A model generated the notes under the pieces. The model saw only the letters and a program-made list of their open reading frames with translations, did not search any database and was not told where the DNA came from. Source: Desulfobacterales bacterium (GTDB taxonomy: Bacteria > Desulfobacterota > Desulfobacteria > Desulfobacterales > JAFDCJ01). From it: a DNA stretch of 20,617 bases. The stretch covers positions 4,276,027 to 4,296,643 of the forward strand of contig CP070771.1 in NCBI GenBank assembly GCA_020345785.1, in the 5' to 3' direction. Positions 1 through 8,669 of this stretch are shown piece after piece. A program made the translations under genes and the position numbers. How positions within the stretch are numbered: position 1 is the stretch's first letter; each line of letters begins with the position of its first letter.

Positions 1-1593
1 GAAGTCGCCGAACCCATCGTTTGGCGTATTTCTCAGATGATCCATGATGTGGCCGATCTGTTCCATACCTTTGGCACCCAAGAGCCGGATTTCGGTCAGA
101 TAATTGTGACAGTAGCCGTATTTGGCGTATATGTCGTTAAGATCATCCAGCAGGGTTTTGTGCTGCTTTTTTAACTCAGCGGCATGTTCAGCCAGCCAGA
201 CAGCAGCAGGTGCTGCATCCTTGTCCCTGGCGTAATTGCCGGTTAGATACCCATGGCTTTCTTCGGTACCAAGTATAAAATCGTCGATTCGGCCTTCTTC
301 TTCAATTTTATTCATCACATCGGCAATGTATTTGAAGCCCACTAATAAATCGCCGATGCATTGAACGCCATTTTCCCGGGCGATTTTCTCGATCAGGGAG
401 GTAGTGACCTCTGTTTTAATGATCACACTGTTTTGGTTTAAACGGCCTTTGGACGCGTATTTTGAAATGGCATAGTTCGCCAGAATGATCCCGATTTCGT
501 TGCCGGTCAGAAACTGCCACGAGCTCTTATGCTTTAACATGACACCGATTCTGTCGGCGTCCGGATCCGTGCTGATTAAAATGTCCGCATCAACTTCTTT
601 CGCATAAGGCAGCGACTTATCAAACGATTCAATCACCTCGGGGTTCGGAATGTTAAAGGTTACGTTTTCAAAGGCGCCGCTCAAACTGGAAGTTTTTGGA
701 TCGAGGGTAACATCGAAACCTAATTTCTTTAAAACCGGATACACCGATGTAAGGCCGGTTCCGTGTAATGGCGAATAGACAATTTTCAGATCGCGAGCTT
801 CCGACAGAGATGCGGGACAAACCGCCTCGAAATAAGCGTTGTCGAGCGCTTCACCGATAAGTTTCAGCAATCCTCGATTCCCGGCCTCATCGATGGAAAT
901 GGTTTTAATTTCTGCAACATTTTGCGTAACCTCATCAACCAGAATCTGGTCGTCAGGCGGGATCAGCTGTCCGCCGAAGCGATCATACACTTTTTTGCCG
1001 TTATCCGTCGGCAAATTGTGACTGGCACTGAACATATCACCGGAGATGGCATTGAGATGACGAATGGCAAAGGAAAGCTCGGGCGTAGTGCGGACGCTCT
1101 CGAACATGTAAACCCTGATGTCGTTTGCGGCATATACGGCTGCTGCGGCTTCAGCCAGTTGGAGACCGTCAAGATTCATGACGGGATTCGGCCGGGTGTC
1201 ATCGTATATGCCTTGCTGGGTGTATTTACGCACGTCAAAGGCCAATACGACGCCTCTTTTTTGGGCTTCCTCGCCGAATTGCTTGATTAAATACTGGGAA
1301 TGACCCTGGGCCGATGCCTGGATGGTCCAGGGATTGACGCGGTTGGGCCCGATACCGACCAACCCGCGGCGGCCGCCGGTGCCGAAGGGAATGACCTGAT
1401 AGAAGGAATCCAATAAAATATCCCATTTTTCGGATTCTACCAGATATTTTATCTGTGGAAAGTAGTCTTCAAATATCCGATTCGTCAGCCAGATCTCCAG
1501 CCAGTCTAAAGCTGATTTAATGTATTTCTCTGAAATATTTAAGTTTGCAAATCCATCTTCGGTTTTCCTCAGCAATGCATCAGAATCATTCAT
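1..1593 (-). CDS. Phosphoglucomutase / phosphohexomutase (C-terminus cut by window edge)
   Basis: An open frame of 531 codons runs from ATG at 1593 to the window edge with no stop, so the C-terminus is missing. The protein belongs to the alpha-D-phosphohexomutase superfamily, which interconverts hexose 1- and 6-phosphates in the cytoplasm. Visible motifs are FGTGGRRG (about residues 70-77), the phosphoserine loop SASHN with the catalytic Ser near 191, the metal-binding loop STDPDADR (341-348) and the sugar-binding loop GTEESHGY (442-449). The DPDADR loop is the form found in PgcA-like phosphoglucomutases, so glucose phosphate is the likely substrate; phosphomannomutase activity cannot be excluded. 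The start is supported by a GAGGG..GAG purine tract just upstream. It lies 119 bp downstream of the sugar phosphorylase on the same strand, which fits conversion of released glucose-1-phosphate to glucose-6-phosphate. Family assignment is secure; exact substrate is inferred. Confidence 0.93.
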   Translation of the reverse strand, partial: MNDSDALLRKTEDGFANLNISEKYIKSALDWLEIWLTNRIFEDYFPQIKYLVESEKWDILLDSFYQVIPFGTGGRRGLVGIGPNRVNPWTIQASAQGHSQYLIKQFGEEAQKRGVVLAFDVRKYTQQGIYDDTRPNPVMNLDGLQLAEAAAAVYAANDIRVYMFESVRTTPELSFAIRHLNAISGDMFSASHNLPTDNGKKVYDRFGGQLIPPDDQILVDEVTQNVAEIKTISIDEAGNRGLLKLIGEALDNAYFEAVCPASLSEARDLKIVYSPLHGTGLTSVYPVLKKLGFDVTLDPKTSSLSGAFENVTFNIPNPEVIESFDKSLPYAKEVDADILISTDPDADRIGVMLKHKSSWQFLTGNEIGIILANYAISKYASKGRLNQNSVIIKTEVTTSLIEKIARENGVQCIGDLLVGFKYIADVMNKIEEEGRIDDFILGTEESHGYLTGNYARDKDAAPAAVWLAEHAAELKKQHKTLLDDLNDIYAKYGYCHNYLTEIRLLGAKGMEQIGHIMDHLRNTPNDGFGDF

Positions 1594-1668
1594 CTCTTCC
1601 CTCTTTTTAATGAAATCAATCCATCGTGTTATTTCAAAATAAAAACTCTTTAAATTACCCACAATGAT

Positions 1669-1703
1669 ATCGTGATGCAATCCATGTCGATGAATTGCAC
1701 GAT
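1669..1703 (-). other. Imperfect hairpin between phosphorylase and phosphoglucomutase genes
   Basis: ATCGTG..CAAT pairs with ATTGCACGAT across the 119-bp gap, with a 3-nt bulge and one mismatch near the loop. There is no T-run after it on the minus strand, so it is not a standard intrinsic terminator. It might attenuate or process the transcript. The fold was judged by eye only. Confidence 0.25.
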
Positions 1704-1712
1704 AACAATATA

Positions 1713-3410
1713 TTATGATGTTTGCGGCGTCAACCAAACATACTGGTAGGGTTTCAGTGACAATGAAGCCGGTCTGAACGTTTGGCCGGAAATGAGGTCC
1801 GTCGCCGTATCGGCTCCGTTTTCCGGCGGTAGTGAGACCGACGCCTCGGCAGAAGATATATTGGTTACGGCGTGAATCGTTTGGCCCCCTGATGAACGCC
1901 GGATGGCAAATACCCGGCGATCGAGGTTTAGTATTTCAAACGCCGCATTCGGGTGAAAGGCCGGTTGCGCTTTGCGGGTTTTTATCAAATTGATATACGG
2001 AAAAAAGACTTGCGACCTGAAGGACTGCGGATCGCCAAGCGCTTTCATGATCTTTTCGACCTCAAGTTTTTCCCGGTTGATGGTTCGGGCGCGGCCGGTC
2101 TGCTTAACGCCTGCAGTCCAGTTGCGGGACCCCAGTAAACTGTGAATATAGGTGGCCGGCACACCGGGCAGGGCATACTGAATGGCCTGGGATGCCAGAA
2201 ACTTTTCCGCCCGGGCGGATTGCCGGTCGGCTAAAATTGCATCCACATAGGTGATGTTCAGCTCGTAGGGGCTGTCGCTGCCGTCCGGATTTCTCTTATA
2301 GGAAACTTGTCCGCCATTGGTTTCAACGACCTCTATCAGCGCTTTCAGTTCCGGCGGCGGCAAAATCCCCTCCAGGGGGCGAACGCCGATGCCGTCGTGG
2401 GATGCGGTGAAGTTAAAAAAAGTGTTACCGGCAGATTCCAGGTGCAGCCCCTTGGCCCAATCGGACAGCACCGTTGCGTCTTCTTTTGCAAAAGAGTAAA
2501 AAAGCAGCGGCGGCAGCGTAAAATTGTAAACCATCTGGGCTTCATCCCGACCGTTGCCGAAATAGCTGATATTCTCTGCATGGGGCACGTTGGTTTCCGT
2601 GAGGATCATCACATCCGGCGCAACGATATCCAGGATGGCGCGGAATAATTTGACCATGGCATGGGTCTGCGGCAGATGGATACAAGTGGTGCCGATCTCC
2701 TTCCAAAGATAGGCAATGGCGTCCTGCCTGAGGATCGTGGCGCCCTGCCGGACGTAAAAGAGCAGCACTTCTATCATTTTTGCCAGCACATCCAGGCTCT
2801 TAAAATTAAAATCGATCTGATCTGCACTGAATGTGGTCCATAGATGAACCCGGCGTCCGTCGTGTTTGGTGTATTCCGACAACAGCGGCAAAGAGCGGGG
2901 GCGGGTCACCTTGGACAAATCGATCAACGGATCAACTTCAATCGCAAATTTTTCAAATCCACTTTTGTCCGCCAGGTAGTTTTCAAACCATTGACTCTTT
3001 GCAGAGAAGTGGTTGACGACATAATCAAACATGAGCTGAAAATCGCGGCCAATCTCCCGGACGTTTTCCCAGGAACCCAATTCCGGGTCAATGGCGTAGA
3101 AATCCATCACCGAGAAGCCGTCATCCGAAGAATAAGGGAAAAACGGCAAAAAGTGGATGGCGGATACGGCCTCCTTCAGGTAACGGCCGGCAAATTCGTG
3201 CAGGACAGCCAGCGGCGCCTGCCCGGCTTTTTGCAGAGAGTCGCCATAGGTGATCAGAACGATGTCTTCCTGCGAGAAGAACTCCGGCTTTTTTCTTTGT
3301 TGGACCGGAAATTTTTCTATTAACGGCTGAATCCGCTCAAAAGCCGCTTGACCTGTTTGCGGGCCGTATATCCCGGTGAGCAACTCTTTTACTTTTTGCA
3401 TACCCTCCAT
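1713..3410 (-). CDS. GH13_18 sugar phosphorylase, glucosylglycerate phosphorylase-like
   Basis: This 565-residue cytoplasmic enzyme is a member of the sucrose-phosphorylase subfamily GH13_18, which cleaves an alpha-glucoside with phosphate to give glucose-1-phosphate and the free acceptor. Catalytic residues are visible: nucleophile Asp230 in RQDAIAYLWKE, acid/base Glu272 in LTETNVPH, and the transition-state Asp339 in FTASHDGIG; the region-I motif DYVVNH is at 129-134. The stretches IGTTCIHLPQTH and TETNVPHAENISYFG resemble glucosylglycerate phosphorylases (E. coli YcjM type) more than classical sucrose phosphorylases, from memory of the families. Glucosylglycerol or sucrose remain possible substrates. 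The start at 3410 has GGAG about 7 nt upstream; the next Met (codon 4) has poor spacing. It follows the GT4 gene by 26 bp and precedes the phosphoglucomutase, suggesting one transcript. Family is secure; the glucosylglycerate assignment is moderate. Confidence 0.9.
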   Translation of the reverse strand: MEGMQKVKELLTGIYGPQTGQAAFERIQPLIEKFPVQQRKKPEFFSQEDIVLITYGDSLQKAGQAPLAVLHEFAGRYLKEAVSAIHFLPFFPYSSDDGFSVMDFYAIDPELGSWENVREIGRDFQLMFDYVVNHFSAKSQWFENYLADKSGFEKFAIEVDPLIDLSKVTRPRSLPLLSEYTKHDGRRVHLWTTFSADQIDFNFKSLDVLAKMIEVLLFYVRQGATILRQDAIAYLWKEIGTTCIHLPQTHAMVKLFRAILDIVAPDVMILTETNVPHAENISYFGNGRDEAQMVYNFTLPPLLFYSFAKEDATVLSDWAKGLHLESAGNTFFNFTASHDGIGVRPLEGILPPPELKALIEVVETNGGQVSYKRNPDGSDSPYELNITYVDAILADRQSARAEKFLASQAIQYALPGVPATYIHSLLGSRNWTAGVKQTGRARTINREKLEVEKIMKALGDPQSFRSQVFFPYINLIKTRKAQPAFHPNAAFEILNLDRRVFAIRRSSGGQTIHAVTNISSAEASVSLPPENGADTATDLISGQTFRPASLSLKPYQYVWLTPQTS

Positions 3411-3436
3411 TGGTTTTCTCCGTTTACCTAAAATTG

Positions 3437-4726
3437 TCAGCGTCCGGGAGTGACCAAACCTTTTGAAATCAGAAACCCCCGCAGTCCCCGGTGAAGGACT
3501 GAATATGAAAAGTACTTCAACCCCAAATCATAATTAAGATCGACCATCTCCCGGCGCAGCTGCGGATTATCCAATATCTGTTTGGTCTTTTCGACCGCAT
3601 CGGATGTCACAAATCCGTCGATTTCAATGACGGAAAAGCCTTTGGGTTTGATGTCTTTGGTGTAGATGGAATAGGCATTGACCACGATGGGTTTGCGAAA
3701 ATATACCGCTTCCAGAAAAGCATTGCCGAAACCTTCAAAAGTTGAAGGATACGTAACTAAATCGGCATAAGGATATATGTCTTCCAGGGTATAGATCTTG
3801 CGGCCGTCACCGGTTCGCCCTCTCTGCTCATTGATGATATCTGACACAAAAACGGTGTTTACGTCCATGAGTTTGGAATATTCTTTCAGCCGCTGCTCAT
3901 AGTCATAGCCTTCATCACCGGAGGCATGGGAAATTACCAGTTTTGCTTTTCTCCCCATCCGGTGAACCAGTTCAATCGCATGCTCGATGCCTTTGCGCTG
4001 CACCACCCGGGTCGGCTGGAGCACGAAAAGCTCATCATCCCGGATACCGAGTGCCTCGCGGACATCCAGGGTGTAGTCATCGGGCGGCGGCGGCGGGTTT
4101 GCGAAATCCATCACATTGGGTGCGACGTGCGAGGAGACTCCCGTCCGAAGACCGAGTTGGGCATCCGCCACTGAATTGATGACGACGTGGTGAATGGAGG
4201 GTAAGTCCGGTGGAAATGCCATATTCAGATAATCCTGCACGGCATTGACCATGAAACGGTCCCTCTCCCAGTAAAAATCATGATGGTGCGCGATGGTTTG
4301 GATATTGGTTTCAGCAATAAATTCAGTGAGCGCAATCCCCAAGGGAATATTCAGCGGAATGGTCAGGGCATTCTCAGGCACGATGAGATGGATATCATAT
4401 TTTTCGACGAATTCGTACAGGTGGTCTTTCAGTTCGATGGCCAGATGATAGATCTTTTTCGAAACCGCACGGTCTCTTTTGGTAAAACCAAAGGACTTCA
4501 GGTAAACATCTTTGATTTCGGGATGACTGAAATGGGCTTTGGGAACTATATAGCATCTTTCGGGCGGCCGATCCAATTCACCGGCAAAGTAAAAGCACGT
4601 GAATGCCTCCTGCTGGAAAACGCTGGCCCATTTTTCGATTTCCAGTGAGACACCGTCCGTCCCGGCAATCCGGGTGGAGATAAAGGCAACATTTTTGAAT
4701 TCCGTAATCGACTTGAAATCTCTCAT
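3437..4726 (-). CDS. GT4-family glycosyltransferase (GT-B fold)
   Basis: This 429-residue soluble glycosyltransferase transfers a sugar from a nucleotide donor. GT4 signs in the C-terminal half are PTRVVQRKG (238-246), with the conserved Arg and Lys that bind the donor phosphates, and the E-X7-E motif EGFGNAFLE (Glu331 and Glu339). The N-terminal half carries an AHHHDFYWERDRF stretch (146-158), as expected for an acceptor-side domain. No membrane segment or signal peptide is seen. The start at 4726 has AAGGGAG about 7 nt upstream. It is the first gene of a tight unit with a glucoside phosphorylase 26 bp downstream and a phosphoglucomutase after that. This suggests that it makes, or further glycosylates, a small soluble glucoside that the phosphorylase can break down, such as a glucosylglycerate-type compatible solute. 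Donor and acceptor cannot be read from the sequence. Confidence 0.87.
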   Translation of the reverse strand: MRDFKSITEFKNVAFISTRIAGTDGVSLEIEKWASVFQQEAFTCFYFAGELDRPPERCYIVPKAHFSHPEIKDVYLKSFGFTKRDRAVSKKIYHLAIELKDHLYEFVEKYDIHLIVPENALTIPLNIPLGIALTEFIAETNIQTIAHHHDFYWERDRFMVNAVQDYLNMAFPPDLPSIHHVVINSVADAQLGLRTGVSSHVAPNVMDFANPPPPPDDYTLDVREALGIRDDELFVLQPTRVVQRKGIEHAIELVHRMGRKAKLVISHASGDEGYDYEQRLKEYSKLMDVNTVFVSDIINEQRGRTGDGRKIYTLEDIYPYADLVTYPSTFEGFGNAFLEAVYFRKPIVVNAYSIYTKDIKPKGFSVIEIDGFVTSDAVEKTKQILDNPQLRREMVDLNYDLGLKYFSYSVLHRGLRGFLISKGLVTPGR

Positions 4727-5058
4727 ATTCAGCTCCCTTGATGGCAGAAGGTTTAGATATGGTGGTCAAGTTTGAGCTATCAGTTAAATTTTCATTGTTG
4801 TCTATCTCGTCAGAGGGGTATTGTAGTAGGGGAGTACCGCAGTAATGAAATCGCCAAAATCCTAACCCGGATAAGCCGGTACCCAAAAGAAATTAATCAC
4901 GAAAGCACGAAAGGATTAAAGCACGAAAAGGTGAAATTAAAAGTTTCGCGTTTTCTAAATTTCGTGTTTTCGTGATGAAAAAGATTTTTCGTAGAAGAAA
5001 AAAAATAACAATTAAGACTCAGTTTGTCCACTACTTCAATACTCCAACCCTTCATCCA
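4727..5058. other. Intergenic region upstream of the GT4 operon
   Basis: No convincing gene is present. The stretch nearest the GT4 start should hold the promoter of the minus-strand operon, but no clear -35/-10 pair was found. It also holds the CACGAAA inverted repeat listed separately. The far side runs into the two-part structured repeat starting at 5059. Confidence 0.5.
4897..4975. repeat. CACGAAA inverted repeat
   Basis: TCACGAAAGCACGAAA (4897-4912) is matched by its inverse at 4960-4975 with one mismatch in 16. A further GCACGAAAAG lies between the arms and TTTCGCG before the right arm. The whole 79-bp block is AT-rich and could fold as one long hairpin. It sits about 170 bp upstream of the GT4 start codon. 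It looks like a small palindromic intergenic element rather than a gene. Confidence 0.7.
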
Positions 5059-5167
5059 ATCAGCGACCACCAGCAGAGCTGAGGGTATGAGGAAGGCCCC
5101 TGGAAGGGGCCGGAACCAAGATCTGTCACTGGTCGCTGATGTATGTAAAGAATTTTGATGATATCAT
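5059..5167 (+). repeat. Structured repeat, module A, copy 1
   Basis: This 109-bp block recurs at 16663-16771 at the same length and with about 90% identity by eye. Its ends form a perfect 11-bp stem, ATCAGCGACCA (5059-5069) with TGGTCGCTGAT (5130-5140). Inside is a GC-rich hairpin, GGCCCC (5095-5100), loop TGGAA, GGGGCC (5106-5111). The structure suggests a transcribed RNA element or the end of a mobile element; it matches no RNA family I recognise. An open frame on the minus strand here (5052-5273) is not supported as a gene. Confidence 0.8.
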
Positions 5168-5362
5168 TCGTGTATCCAACGAAAGCTCGCGCTTGTAAAT
5201 TTTTATAAAATATTTTGATCACCCTTGGCACTGATCTGTCTGGTTTGACCAGCGATTCATTATTCACGGGCATTTTGTGTTGCTCAGCCCGATGCGGTGA
5301 TCGTTGCTAGGCCAGCTGACATAACGAGATCATAAAAAATAAGCCAAAATTGTTTTGTCTAT

Positions 5363-5480
5363 CTCCATTCATATGCCAGCGGCATTGTTTAAGTTTGGAC
5401 AACCAAAAAATACGCTCGCTGTAGCGGTAAACCCTTTTCAATTCTCACCGGCATAGCCGGTGGCTTATGAATGGAGTTAT
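5363..5480 (+). repeat. Structured repeat, module B, copy 1, with long inverted repeat
   Basis: Positions 5392-5480 (89 bp) recur at 16775-16863 with few changes. In this copy the right end, GCCGGTGGCTTATGAATGGAG (5456-5476), is matched by an inverted arm at 5363-5383 with two mismatches in 21, giving a stem of 21 bp around a 72-nt loop. A small hairpin, CACCGGC-ATA-GCCGGTG, lies inside the right part. Modules A and B are separated here by 224 bp (5168-5391) of AT-rich DNA, but by only 3 bp in copy 2, which lacks the left arm. It lies just downstream of the ldh stop codon. Confidence 0.78.
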
Positions 5481-5519
5481 GCTTTGGCTGCGCTGCCCAG
5501 CACCTTCTCATTTTTAGGC

Positions 5520-6991
<1,472 letters not shown>

Positions 6992-8200
6992 TCAAGACGC
7001 GGCTTTTATACATTGCACTGTCTGCTCGGCGATTTCAAGCTCCTCATCCGTCGGAACAACAAGTATGGTGACCTCACTTTTCGGGCTTTGGATCTCAAAT
7101 ATTCCACTTCCTCTGACACTGTTGTTCTGTTCATCTACATCAATGCCCAGCCGCGCCAGACCCTCGCATGAGCGCAAGCGGATATCTCCGGCGTTCTCTC
7201 CAATGCCGCCGGTAAATACCAGCACATCGACCCGGCCCAGGGCAGCATAATAGGCGCCGATGTATTTTTTAATTCGATAGCAGAACATATCGATGGCCAG
7301 CCTGGCCCTCTTATCCCCTTTTGCAGCAAGCCTCGCAATGTCACGCATGTCGTTGACCCCGCAAATCCCCTTAAGGCCGCTTTGCCTGTTTAGCATGGAT
7401 TCAATTTTCTGCGGTGCATACCCGACTTGACGGCCGAGAAAGAAAATTATGGCCGGATCTATGTCGCCCGACCGGGTTCCCATAATCAGCCCTTCCAACG
7501 GTGTCATGCCCATGGAGGTGTCGACACTTTTGCCGTTTTTTATCGCGGTGACGCTGGCGCCGTTTCCCAGGTGAAGCGTGATGAGGTTCAAGGATTCCAG
7601 GGGTCTGTTCAGATGCAAGGCGGCCTGTTTGGCAACATAGTAATGGGAGGTGCCGTGAAAACCATAGCGGCGCACCTGATGATTTGCATACAGATCCTGC
7701 GGGAGCGCGTAGTGAAATGCCGGGGGAGGTATACTGTGATGAAAGGCCGTATCGAATACGGCCACCTGGGGTACTTGCGGGGCAGCCTCCCTAGCGACTT
7801 CGATGCCGAGAAGGTTCGGAGGGTTGTGCAGGGGAGCCAGGGGGATTAGCCGGCGAATGGTTTCGATCACCTCCGGATTAATGATCGTCGCTGCGCGGAA
7901 TTTTTCACCCCCATGAACCACGCGGTGGCCGATACCGAACAACTCGCCCGTGTCACCGACAGCACCGGTTTCATTCAAGACGCCTCCAATGAGCTGAAAG
8001 CCCGCCTGATGATTTTCAACCGGCTGGGTTCGGACGATTTCTTCCATACCGCCCTGCACGCTGCGGGATCGATGCGTCAAACGGCTTTCCGTCTCACCGA
8101 TCTGCTCCAGCAGACCGGCGGCCAGAACTGTCCGATCCCGCATGTCGAAGAGCTGGTATTTGATTGATGAACTGCCGCTGTTTATGACTAATACCTTCAT
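6992..8200 (-). CDS. ackA: Acetate kinase
   Basis: This 402-residue cytoplasmic kinase interconverts acetyl phosphate + ADP and acetate + ATP, and has the usual length for AckA. Both family signatures are present: MKVLVINSGSSSIKYQLF at the N-terminus with the Asn7 region, and the central HLGNGASVTAIKNGKSVDTSMG. Also seen are HRVVHGG, AVFDTAFHHSIPP, RYGFHGTSHYYV, MGTRSGDIDP and the C-terminal nucleotide motif VFTGGIGENAG. The start at 8200 has a strong GGAGG six bases upstream. The gene lies downstream of pta on the same strand, separated by 469 bp that include repeats, so co-transcription is plausible but not shown. The pair would make ATP from acetyl-CoA in a fermenting or acetate-producing organism, or activate acetate when run in reverse. 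Confidence 0.97.
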   Translation of the reverse strand: MKVLVINSGSSSIKYQLFDMRDRTVLAAGLLEQIGETESRLTHRSRSVQGGMEEIVRTQPVENHQAGFQLIGGVLNETGAVGDTGELFGIGHRVVHGGEKFRAATIINPEVIETIRRLIPLAPLHNPPNLLGIEVAREAAPQVPQVAVFDTAFHHSIPPPAFHYALPQDLYANHQVRRYGFHGTSHYYVAKQAALHLNRPLESLNLITLHLGNGASVTAIKNGKSVDTSMGMTPLEGLIMGTRSGDIDPAIIFFLGRQVGYAPQKIESMLNRQSGLKGICGVNDMRDIARLAAKGDKRARLAIDMFCYRIKKYIGAYYAALGRVDVLVFTGGIGENAGDIRLRSCEGLARLGIDVDEQNNSVRGSGIFEIQSPKSEVTILVVPTDEELEIAEQTVQCIKAAS

Positions 8201-8669
8201 GTTTAACCTCCGAGATGACAGAGAACAGATGACAGATGACAGAGTACAGTTGAAAAACTTAAGGTTTCAGGTTTCGGGTGTCAGGTGTCAGCACTGCCGC
8301 TGGAAGCCGAAGTTTACCCGCCTTTGTAGGGTATTCCGTTTGATGGACAAAGAAACTTCTTTGGCCCTAGAAATTTTCAAAGATATTAACTTAGGCAATT
8401 TTGAGTGTGGGAGCGTTTTGCAACCGCGATCACCTCGGTTTGGCTGACTCCACGATCGTGGTTGCCCCGCTTGAAAAACAGCGGGATGCAGGCAGAAACC
8501 ACTACCACCCGCCATTAACTTCGGCCTGAACATTATACCCTGCACCTACTTATCCCTCCAGCGTTTAAACCTGACATCTCAATAGCTCAGTCCTCAGTCC
8601 TTTCCGCTATGCACTATGCTCTCTGCCCTATGCCATTGCAATCCCCAATCCGCAATCCGCATTCCGCAA
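8201..8669. repeat. pta-ackA gap with degenerate repeats and an inverted repeat
   Basis: No gene is supported. Near ackA are GATGACAGA units (about 8214-8246) and GGTTTCAGGTTTCGGGTGTC-type units (about 8262-8290). In the middle, GCAACCGCGATC (8420-8431) pairs with its inverse at 8454-8465 with one mismatch, followed by CCCGC (8466-8470) and GCGGG (8481-8485). Next to pta are CTATGCACTATG and CAATCCGCAATCCGCATTCC units (about 8604-8670) that run up to the pta stop codon. The paired hairpins may act on the pta-ackA transcript. Confidence 0.6.

Noticed and set aside
5059..5167. Module A as a retron msr-msd or a CRISPR-like unit
   Set aside because: It has inverted end repeats like a retron RNA, but there is no reverse transcriptase nearby, and only two distant copies, so neither reading is supported.
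5052..5273. 73-codon minus-strand open frame over structured repeat module A
   Set aside because: It covers a hairpin-rich repeat; copy 2 has the module without a matching continued frame, so the fold rather than a protein seems to be kept.
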